Positions 55,474 to 64,000 of a DNA stretch of 64,000 nt are shown one piece after another; position 1 is the first letter of the stretch; each line of letters begins with the position of its first letter. A model generated the notes under the pieces. It saw nothing but the letters and a program-made list of their open reading frames with translations, was not told the DNA's origin and did no database searches. A program made the position numbers and the translations under genes. The stretch is from NCBI GenBank assembly GCA_008508345.1, contig QNGE01001734.1, positions 47,520 to 111,519 on the forward strand. The letters are read 5' to 3'. Origin of the DNA: Paragonimus westermani. Its lineage: Eukaryota > Platyhelminthes > Trematoda > Plagiorchiida > Troglotrematidae.

Positions 55474-57814
55474 AACCCACAGACTAATTTTGTATGTCTC
55501 CTACAGGATGACTTATTGGAACCAATAGCATTCAAAAAGTTGGGATGTCACAACACTCGACATCTGGGTTACTGGGAAGTTGGTTCAATGTCACCGACCA
55601 CGCTCGCAGGCTTCGGATCATGGAACAGCCTACTACGTAAAGATCAACTGTAAAACAGGTGTCTTCCGCTCGAATAGTAAATCGTCGAAAATAAGCGGTA
55701 GACTGGTGGGTTCACGATTGAGCAGCTGAGTACTACATGAACTCACTAACATCACTCCGACACGATGCATGTTAACTCTCCAGGAAAGGGTTTCAAATGC
55801 TCCAACTAGAATACACGGACATTGTAAGGCAATCAGACACTTTTGGTGTCTGCCAACTATAGAAAAATCCTGAGAAAGACTACGAATCACCATGGCGAGT
55901 AGAAGGGACGAATCAGGTAGTTTAAATGGGTGAACTCCATATAGTGCGCATTAACCAAGCTGGTCAACCAATTCCTGACAGCAAGAGGAAGGCGTCAGAA
56001 CAGCCATACTGACCACGGACTACCTGGCTTGACATATCTACTACACCAGATTCACACTATCCGGGAACCCCTGAATTACTAGCTTACCCAAGCCGAAGCA
56101 TCACGCAAGATGTAATAGACATAGTAGATAGTTGAAATTTATCAGAAAAACATATCAACGGAAATATTGGTCGCCGGCCGCTAATGGATCAGAAAATCGG
56201 ATTTTTGTAACGTTTCCATGCGAGCCAGGTCTCTAACCGAAAGGCTTCGGATATGATCCTCGAGTCAACTCCTTGTACGGACTCGGGAAACCTGGAAGTA
56301 TCTGCTGAGGATATCAAATGCCTCAAAAACTGTCCAATTAACCGGTAATGAACACATTACTTCTCGCGCCCATTAACATACTGGACGCTAATTCGCTGGT
56401 TTATGACCTGAGACGCTTTCACGTGCTTCATTGAATACTATTCACAAGGTCGAATGACGAGCTATAAATAAGCTTGTAATTTGTCTTCGAACTGAGATGG
56501 TAAAACCTCTCTTTCTGGAGACCAGTGTTTTTCCTTCATAGTCGGTTTGGGTATCCGCTCTTCGGGATTACTACAGCGCGTACAGTATAACTGCGTCGTA
56601 GGGATCGTTGCAGCTCAATTGTATTCGCTTGGTCGTTCCGCATTATAACAATATCGTTCTCATAATGGTGAATTTGTGAACTTATTGACGTCTACAAACT
56701 CCGTTTTATACCTTCACTTTAACGTTTTGGCCCAAATGGTGACGGCTGGCTTCGCTCACATATCACACTCCATCGGATCGAAACTAACTGTTTCACTTCC
56801 CCCGAGTTAGTTAAACGATTCCCTCACTTTTGACTCCGTTACTGTCAACAGACACACACCAGAGAAATGCCATATCTAATGTTTCCAGCGATAATCATAA
56901 ATGACAGGATAATATATCGAACACGACGTTGACTTCATTGTCTGACCAACACAAATCACTACTGCCACCCGGACAACATTCAAGGTTGCTATCAACGTTC
57001 GAGCAATTACGCGGACAAACTAACAGGTAGCTTTTACACTTAAGTTGAAGATCCTCTTCAAAAGTATCCTAGCACAGTGTTACACCTTCAATTCTCGTCA
57101 GCTAATTTACAATGTAGGTAAAAGGCGGGCTTGTCTGGAGAACAGAAGATTCACGCCGCTGGCCAAGACGCAGCGTAACTGCTTCAAGCGCAAACGTGGG
57201 AAAAGTGCTGCTTGTCAAGATCCCAAGCAACAACCTTCTTTGTGTTGTCAGACCTGAAGGCATGGCTAGAGAGGGATGTCAATCACAAACGCTATCTGTC
57301 TGATATTGTGCCGCACACCCATGGTCTGCAGTACGGAAGCAATTGGATATGAATTTCGTCATCAGCTCACCAATCTTCTGAAAGGTCGGAGGCACTTGTT
57401 TAAAGATTAATCTGCTGTAGATACGTTACGGATGTTCGAGCATAAGCTTAACCACAAGTGGTTTGTACTAAGCGGTTTTGGTCCGGCCGGCCAATGCTGT
57501 GTAACCAGATATTGGGCTAGTGTGGAAATGAGACCCCTGTCCTTCACAAGCAAGAAAAACCGAAATTAAATTGCAAGTTCTAAGCCGGAGAAAACGACGT
57601 GGAAAACATAAAGCGAGAGAAGTTTCAGTATGGGGGTACATGCTAGTGAACTATGTCAGGGATTAAGGAATTTAAATATTCACCGGGAAACCAAAGAAAA
57701 ACCCTAGCACACAATGTACCAACAAAACCAAAGAGAAGGAAAGATCATCACGACTCAAGAATGTGAAGAGGAGAAAGAGTGCTTTGGTACACGACGAAAG
57801 TCGCTTGTTCATAC
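55474..57814. other. TAF1 intron; nothing recognised
   Basis: Short frames only (for example 57045-57257 plus, basic, unrelated to anything I know). No recognised repeat blocks. Confidence 0.4.
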
Positions 57815-57816
57815 GA

Positions 57817-57817
<1 letters not shown>

Positions 57818-57847
<30 letters not shown>

Positions 57848-57850
57848 ATG
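57818..57850. repeat. (TA)n microsatellite followed by (GA)n
   Basis: About 30 bases of TA/TACA repeat, then AGAGAGAGAGA, in the intron just below exon 3. Confidence 0.85.
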
Positions 57851-57937
57851 TGGAGAGAGAGAGAAAACCGGTAATTGACAAAGCAGACCAAAGGCGAATT
57901 ATAAACGACTGTATAATGTGGCTCTACGTTGACTTAC

Positions 57938-58280
57938 CGGTACGTTTGAAATCTGCACACACTTTCAGCCGTTTTCGTACACTGCTTTCTGAGTGGTTGG
58001 GGAACGCCTTGCGTATCTCTTCAATTTTTATGCGTTTTGGCTCGTCCGTGCTGCGCAAAAACAAGCGCAAAATAAAAACCTGGAGAAAGTCGCGCACAAA
58101 ATTATTGGCCCGCTTCGAATTTGGGCCAGGGACTTCCATTAGGGGAATTTGCTGCCCGACAGTGAACACGTCACGTACACGACGGATGCTGATCCCGTGT
58201 CGATTGCGAATCAGCAAGAAGTCCGTGGCTGGCATAATGTGTGAGTAGATTGGCGCACGATACATGTTGTTCTCCAAGGT
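57938..58280 (-). CDS. TAF1: TAF1 exon 3: DUF3591 core, winged-helix part
   Basis: 343 bases, phase 0 in, phase 1 out. Landmarks in order are [50 protein letters not shown], and [19 protein letters not shown], all nearly identical to the family; the last belongs to the winged-helix DNA-binding part of the core. Acceptor CCCTAG at its start and donor CCG|GTAAGT at its end. A plus-strand RTE fragment begins only about 38 bases upstream of the acceptor, so the branch point probably lies within or next to inserted DNA. Confidence 0.97.
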
Positions 58281-58317
58281 CTAGGGCAACACACGTAAAC
58301 AGAGCAAAAAAATGATG

Positions 58318-59020
58318 GTGTGGAACTTCTCCAAAGAACTCGAATTCGAGAACTAGTGTGTGCAAATGACATCGCCTCAACCCATGAGGCCTCACACAGA
58401 GCCCAGGATATCTTAGACAAACTAGAAGCTTCAGTTAGTCAGTTTGCACCCAATAAGTACAAGGTGCTGTTGCAAGATTGGCAAGAATCTGCTCCTGCTC
58501 AAACCTTCGATGACGAGCCGTTGGAGGTGGTTGAAAAGTTCACTTATCTTGAGAGCTGTATCGACGCTGGTGGAACGTCTGATAAGATCACAAATCGCAA
58601 AGCTGATAATCTGTGGCATCAACATGATCCCAGTCATTCTGTGGAAGGCCGGGTGTACGAAGTTCACCGACATGTCTCCAGAACGGATAGACTCTGTCGA
58701 ACCTTGGACATACTCATCTCGTCTCACAGGCTTCGTTCCCTTGACCACATCTCACGAATGCCAACTCACTGACTGCCACATAGTGCCTTGCTTGCGAATG
58801 ATGGATTAGACTAGAAGCGACAGCCCGTTGATTTGCCAGCGTATGACTTGGGTTTGGGGTATGAAGGCACTCACAATGAATATTGCTTCAGTAGGGCGCT
58901 CCCGGCTTCTTGGCTGGGATCCGAATGACGATGAACACTGCTGTTTGAGGATGCCGTCTGATGTGACAAACAATAGAAGTCAATGGATCTCGTGTTGCGA
59001 AGTTCGGTGCATTTCCGCGT
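58318..59020 (+). mobile_element. RTE retrotransposon fragment, 3' half
   Basis: Begins with the same dead reverse transcriptase segment as 49.8 kb (IRELVCANDIASTHEA...), then loses about 25 bases (KADNLWHQHD), then decayed middle (EGRVYEVHRHVSRTDRLCR, LRSLDHISRM) and a C-terminal end (GMKALTMNIASVGRSRLLGW, PNDDEHCCLRM, NNRSQWISCC). Starts about 38 bases upstream of the TAF1 exon 3 acceptor, in the opposite orientation. Confidence 0.85.
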
Positions 59021-60212
59021 AGGTGTTTTTTTATTCAGCTACACTTGTCTTCCACTTAAGTTTACACAATACCTTTTTTCTTCTTGCCATATTGTGTCAC
59101 GTTCGCTACTCCGTGTGGTCACTACGTGTTAACCATAGTATACACCCGAACAGCGCGGAAGACGTGTTTGTAGGAGCATGGCGTAAGCGCAGTCTTCTCT
59201 GGAGGAAACAGTATGTTAGACTCACCCCATTAAACTCAATTCGCCTATAGAATGAACTAGAAACTGATCGATAAAGCATGTAAATCCGTTCGTAAACAAG
59301 TTTTTTTTGCATCGTCACAGTAGGCTCAAATATGGTCTGCACGCAATTACTGAAATTAACCTGAGGCTTATTCAGCCACAGTTTTTCTCCGCAAACATCA
59401 CCAAAGTGGTGTCCATGAAGTGATCGACGGGACGTGTGAGCAATGAACCTAAGATAGGAGCCTTTGTAAGTGAAAGAGCAAAGAGGATATCAGGGATTTC
59501 GTTCTGGAATCTGAACAACTGGAAGTATTAGCTAAGATGACGCGGTGGTGACAGGACATAAATGTCCTTTCACCGAAGAACGCAAAGAATCAAACCACGC
59601 TTCACCAATTTGAGATGCTTATTAAAATAACAACTCATTAAATAACACGATCTCAAACCGCCCTTGCTGACTTCGTGCTGGGCCCAGATAAAACGGTGGC
59701 TGTGGCGATCTTCAATTAATCGAGGGTTCCTGGGTTCGAATAGTCCTTCTTTTGTCTTGGCCTGAGACATCAAAGTGCAATCATGATGTTATACGACAAC
59801 CAGTATAGGGTAGCGTAAGGCTGTTTCTCTAACTTTTAGCCCGAACAAACGTAGATAGAACTATTAGTTACTTCAAGAAAGATGAGATGACAACAGGGCG
59901 CGTCTCCACTGAAGTGAGTCACATGGAAGTTAACCGATTAGGGGAAGAGAAACATAAATGCGTAGAATATAAACTTTCAACTCTTGGTAAAAGCTGTAAC
60001 CGAACGAACGATTTGCTTAAATGTTCGTATCAAACAGTTGCAGATATGATTTTAGATAGAAGTATTACAGATACGTGGAACGATAATTGACAGCGACCTC
60101 GCGTGAACTGGTCAGGCAGCAAGGCTAATATGTAGCGCGTGGACAGTTCGGAAATGTTAAAACGTGCCGACCAGACGTGATAGCCACTGGCACGGTAGTA
60201 CACAAAACTGAC
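59021..60212. other. TAF1 intron; nothing firmly recognised
   Basis: A GGGTTCGAATAG stretch at about 59730 resembles a B box, but no A box at the right distance was found. No other feature. Confidence 0.35.
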
Positions 60213-60392
60213 CTGCAAATAACCACCAGGACGAATGGCTCCGAGGAATGGGCTGTCCGTGCCGCTAACATAGACCAGTGACCCATATGGTAAACTAGGT
60301 GGTTCACCTGAGGCATTTGGAGCAGGTGAGAGTGAACGATCGCGTGGGGTTAATGGCCGATAATAATTGATAACTCGAGAAGCCATACCGAC
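60213..60392 (-). CDS. TAF1: TAF1 exon 2: DUF3591 core
   Basis: Sixty codons, phase 0 at both ends, acceptor AACAG and donor CAG|GTCAGT. It starts VGMASRVINYYRP, the strongly conserved VGMATKIKNYYKR segment of TAF1, and ends SPFLGAIRPGGYLQ, matching SPFLGSLHPGQLLQ. Between them is a Ser/Pro-rich stretch (RDRSLSPAPNASGEPPS) that is longer than and unlike the vertebrate linker. Only about 107 bases of intron separate it from the exon above. This is part of the surface that contacts TAF7 in known TAF1 structures. Confidence 0.96.
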
Positions 60393-60499
60393 CTGTTCAA
60401 GTGCGGAAACAAAGGAATTACGGAAGGCAGTATACTGGACCGGTAAACAACACAAATCCATGCGTAGCTGTATCACCAGAGAAGACTAATAACTCTCAC

Positions 60500-60757
60500 C
60501 TGAGTCATTAAAGGCGGATATTCTTCCGAGAATTCGAACAGAACCACGTCTCCATCCGCACCCGACAAATCTGCCGGAGTTCGCATGAAAAAAATATCCC
60601 CACCACCGGTAGCAGCCTTCTCTTCCTCGCGTTCACGTGCCTTGCGTTGAATTTGGCGAACCAGATTGGTGATCGGGAAGGGGACATTGTATTGAGCCAT
60701 TGGACCGCGAAGATATCTAGACAAATCACCGATTGGTTTGAGGATGAAGGCAAAAGA
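60500..60757 (-). CDS. TAF1: TAF1 exon 1 of those seen: start of DUF3591 core
   Basis: Codes for 86 residues. Visible landmarks are RYLRGPMAQYNVPFP, a basic stretch QRKAREREEEK, then GGGDIFFMRTPADLSG and EFSEEYPPLMTQ, which line up with the TAF1 segment GGGxMFFMRTPxDLTG...EYSEExPPLxMQ. It is an internal exon: it begins in phase 0 directly after a TTTAG acceptor and ends in phase 0 at a CAG|GTGAGA donor. The true first exons of the gene must lie further up, outside or unrecognised. The reading frame has no ATG at its start, as expected for an internal exon. Confidence 0.95.
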
Positions 60758-61759
60758 CTAAACAAGCAATTGTTATTGTGAGTGGGACGGCTTTTGATGC
60801 GAATAACTTAATTAATCTGAAATATGTGGTAGTACATGCATAAAAACAGCAATAGCTTGTAAATAGAGTCAAGCTGATGAGTGCTGAAACAGATGGGAAG
60901 GTCAATGTAAAAAATTAACACGCATCGGCCGGAACGTTCGACACTGTGACGATGAGCGAACAGTGATACGAACATTTTTTAGTCAATTAAACGAAAAAGC
61001 GAACAACCATAAGGAAGTAAACAAGTCATAAAGTAAACCAAGCTTCTGCTTCAGCTGACGTTTTCCCATATCGCGCGACTCCTAATCGGCTGGAAGTTCA
61101 TAGCAAAAATAAAGAAATGTCAAATCTCATCACAGCTTCAAACTGGACGGCATCAGTATGAAAAATAGAATGACTGTCAAACAAATTGAGAGACGTAAGA
61201 ACCGAGAATGTCAGTTCGAGTGTGAACCACCTGAGAGAGAGAAGCAATTCGTCATGTAAGGGAGAGAAAAAAGAGGGAAGCTGATCATGTCGATAGGGAA
61301 ATGGATAAGAAGGTTTGCAATATCCAGCGCTCACGGATCAAACAGGTATATAAACGTAGAAAGTGTGCGCATTCCGACAGATTTCATACCTTGGTATGCA
61401 CCAATCACACTCGAACATGATGGACGCACAGACAAGCGAGTCAGGTTGCAGCCCAATGGACGAGTCTTACTTGTTCGACGTTGTCAGATCCATGAACTAT
61501 CCAACCGTGTTAGTTGCATTTTGGGCCGTCTGGTTGGCATGACTAACGGCCAGGTGTGAAAGCTAGAGTCACAGTGAGAAGCAAAACATGATCGACTGAT
61601 TGATGTATTCAAAGCCCGCTGTCAAACAGTGATCGGGATTTCGAGCGAGTTCGATTGGTACTGCCCCTCATATGGCAACTGATTTGCTGAACGCTTATGA
61701 TATGAAACGTGTTCACCAACCAATGTGTACTCAAAGTGTCTGAGCTCACCGACATAGCA
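60758..61759. other. Upstream TAF1 intron; nothing recognised
   Basis: Includes a plus-strand frame 61287-61559 without family resemblance. No upstream TAF1 exon was identified. Confidence 0.4.
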
Positions 61760-62100
61760 TTAACCGATGTATTTCGTCCGACAGTGGAGCAAACGACTTC
61801 TAACGGTTTGCCCGTGTGTTGAATCGGACGTCAATACAACAGACCAAAGATGTGCACTTAAGCTGTTGTTTGCCAGATTGAAGCAAACAGTTGGGCATAT
61901 ACTCTTAGACAAAAAAAGTCGAGTTCCAGTCAGACACAACCATAATTGTCTAGTTGAATGTTCTGTGCAGTACTCCAAGAATTCAGAAAAGCTTGTACTA
62001 GACCAAACTCCTCTATATCAATGACCTAAATGATGTCAAACACTGTGGTATTCGTGACATACATGAATTAACCGAAGGACACGGCTGGTTCCATTTCTGG
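61760..62100 (+). mobile_element. Possible CR1/Jockey-like reverse transcriptase relic
   Basis: Frameshifted reading gives VRHNHNCLVECSVQYS then LLYINDLNDVKHCG, which recalls the [23 protein letters not shown] motif of CR1-like elements rather than RTE. The match is short and the catalytic box is not visible. Confidence 0.3.
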
Positions 62101-64000
62101 AAAGAAGTGACTCCAATATTTCTCAGCCACTCTGTTTTGCAGACCCTTCAAGAGCAAATTTGTTCCCACTGCCAACAAGGGGCGAATGGTGAGTATTAGG
62201 AATGTGAAATGAGGTGAAGGAAATACATGTGAAAACAAGCGTCCGACAATCCATACAGCGTTGCCCATATCAGTGGATAAGAAGGGCGTTAGTTTGGAGG
62301 CTAATACATCATGATAGCAGCTCAGCAATTCTGGACGAGCAAATTTCGCACCCGTTTACCCCTCGGAACGAAGCTGTAGGCGTCTTCTGATTTGGGGGAC
62401 AGAATCACCACTAACGAAAGCACAGTCAGGATTGGGGCACATGTCACGCTACAACCGATAGATTGTAATTCTCGGACGACACGGGACAGAAGTACGGAAA
62501 AGAAAGATACTTTGTTATGTAGCAGCAGTTACCACGCTCAAAACAAGCGGCTGACTGTGCACAGTTGCAACGACGCTCGTCACTATTCGAATGGAGAGAA
62601 GTAAACAGAAAAACGTCCATCTAATGTGCTTTCGCCCACATCCAGACGACCGATTTGAGCATTCGGAGCATCAGCGATGAAAGAAAAACAAATAGCGTTA
62701 CTTTCCTCATAGAGATTGGAAAGTTTGTTCCTGAAGACTGGGTTTTGGTTCTTTAACTGTGCGGAAGTCTTCAGTATCACCCTTCCAATAATAAATTGCA
62801 CACGGTACTCAGGCTGAGAGAATAATGAAACTCTTCAGTCGATGTTCTGTTCGATTGAAGTTAGCAACCCGAAGAAGTTGCGAACTGCAGTTTTCGTCTT
62901 GGATAAATTGAAACCAGCACCTTAAGGCTGCATAGGTAGAATAGTCAGTTTAAGAAAAACATTGGCCAAAAATGTCAAGTCTCCAAGTAGAAAGTTAATT
63001 CATTGGAACAACAGATGACCAACAGATCATACAACTTCAGTCTACAATTGTGTCAATTTAAAGAAGCGTATCGCGTAAGTCCTTGGAAGGTCACCGTGTT
63101 TCAATGTGAAGCAGGAGTTCACAATTCTCGTCGCAATTTCTGCATGGCTGGCGGAATAAGCTGCAATTTAATGAAGGTGTTTTGATTCGACTTAGCACGG
63201 ACAGTACGATAGGCAAGACTGAAGAAGGTTGTTTGCCAAACATTTTGGTGACAAGATGTCGACGACGAATGACACACTGAGAGTAAACCACTCAAGCGAC
63301 CTGTCATTGACGGTACACCATCTGTTACACATGAAGACTTCATTTACATCTGGTTCGACTGTTCGGCCAAATCCATATGACGGTCGTAGTTGGCTTCACC
63401 GAGATGGACGCGTCAGGCTAGTGAATCGAGTATTTGACTAGTTGTTACTTACTTATTTCAACGGTGAAGTCCACCGCTTGCTTGGTCAGAAAAATTCAAC
63501 ACCAGGGACAGGATACAATCAACATTGATAACGACTATCTGTAGCTCGGTCGCCCCTTTTGAAAGGTTAAACACTCTCTTATGGTAATATTGTAGCGAGA
63601 AGGCGTCCAACAAAGCACAATCTTTATTGTCCAAATCGCCAGTCACATGCATCGCGCGCCCTCTCGTTTATGAGTCATAATTCCAACCCGCAGCACCCCC
63701 CGGTTTCCGTTCACACGTCGTGTGCACTTTTCTAACCGGTTTACGTGTGTGACCGGTGCCTTCTGTCGGAGGGTTTTCCGCTTGCCATTCCTCGTCTGTT
63801 TGTCCGATTCCGTTGCGCGATGGCTCGTCCGGTTGCTCGTGCTGTCCGCCATCCACCCAATGTTGGTCTTGACCGTATTCCAACATCGTGTCGAGATGTT
63901 CCTCTAAATGTTGGAAAAACCACGCCTCCGATCTGGCCGTCTGTCGTATTTCGCCTGCCCTGCCTCGCCCGTTGGTCCGATCCAGTCGAGCGATGACTCA
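62101..64000. other. No recognisable gene; GC-rich open stretch at 63.64-64.0 kb
   Basis: Short unrelated frames to 63.6 kb. From about 63643 to the window end the sequence is richer in G, C and CpG and is open in at least three frames on both strands. It could be an exon, part of another element or a CpG-rich promoter region; no motif decides. Confidence 0.35.

Larger units (their letters stand above)
6523..60757 (-). other. TAF1: TAF1 gene locus (partial), 17 exons recognised
   Basis: TAF1 is the scaffold subunit of TFIID in the nucleus; it binds TAF7 and promoter DNA and reads acetylated histones with two bromodomains. Seventeen minus-strand exons are placed here, 5,088 bases in all, giving 1,696 codons with every junction phase consistent. 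Exons 1-13 match the family directly: DUF3591 core, CCHC knuckle, tandem bromodomains in the expected order. Exons 14-17 are acidic or unrecognised and rest on splice sites and phase. Introns reach about 7 kb and are full of retroelements. The N-terminal several hundred residues expected for TAF1 are not recognised between 60.76 kb and the window end, and no stop codon or poly(A) site was found below 6.5 kb, so both ends are missing. Confidence 0.95.

Noticed and set aside
59700..59760. tRNA gene suggested by GGGTTCGAATAG
   Set aside because: No A box at the right distance and no cloverleaf can be formed around it.
61287..61559. Plus-strand frame of 90 codons upstream of TAF1
   Set aside because: No recognisable domain, and nothing around it supports a gene; kept only as unassigned sequence.
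1..64000. CRISPR arrays, operons, bacterial promoters or phage genes
   Set aside because: The window is plainly eukaryotic: spliced gene, large introns, non-LTR retroelements and SINEs. No regularly spaced repeats were seen.

Overview
The window is eukaryotic and most likely from a digenean trematode (a fluke). It carries one recognisable protein gene broken into many short exons by large introns. The introns are packed with decayed RTE-type non-LTR retrotransposons of the kind common in flukes, a tRNA-derived SINE that carries a hammerhead ribozyme (as the SmAlpha elements of schistosomes do), a Penelope-like fragment and a mariner relic. Base composition looks near 44% GC by eye, which fits liver or lung flukes better than Schistosoma. 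The species cannot be read from the sequence.

The gene is TAF1, the largest subunit of the general transcription factor TFIID, read on the minus strand from about 60.76 kb down to 6.52 kb. I place 17 exons totalling 5,088 coding bases, which close exactly in frame (1,696 codons) with GT/AG borders. In protein order they give the conserved DUF3591 core with its winged-helix part (exons at 60.76-48.06 kb), a basic linker (47.4-41.0 kb), the CCHC zinc knuckle split between two exons (41.0 and 38.7 kb), the two bromodomains (31.6-28.4 kb) and an acidic C-terminal tail (20.9-6.5 kb). The last four exons rest on splice signals, phase and acidic composition more than on homology. The start of the gene (beyond 60.76 kb) and its end (below 6.5 kb) were not found.

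Almost everything else is repeats inside TAF1 introns. RTE copies lie in both orientations near 1.3-3.0, 14.6-17.5, 21.5-25.0 (one nested in another), 32.5-34.9, 35.4-36.3, 39.9-40.6, 42.8-46.2, 49.8-50.1, 51.6-54.0 and 58.3-59.0 kb, all broken by stops and frameshifts. The ribozyme SINE occurs at about 2.2-2.5 (a head-to-head pair), 4.1, 11.9, 13.0 (a second pair), 26.8 and 35.1 kb. A Penelope-like GIY-YIG domain framed by 84-bp inverted repeats lies at 9.63-10.22 kb.

The most striking large structure is a pair of 3,899-bp inverted repeats (41,330-45,228 and 51,575-55,473). They are identical in every part compared and sit in the two introns flanking TAF1 exons 4-7. If real, they could pair in the pre-mRNA and promote circularisation of those four exons, or allow their inversion by recombination. 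If not real, they mark an assembly error. The most interesting small structure is the hammerhead motif in the SINE: every copy here has a core defect, but the defects differ and the copies together imply an intact minimal type I ribozyme.
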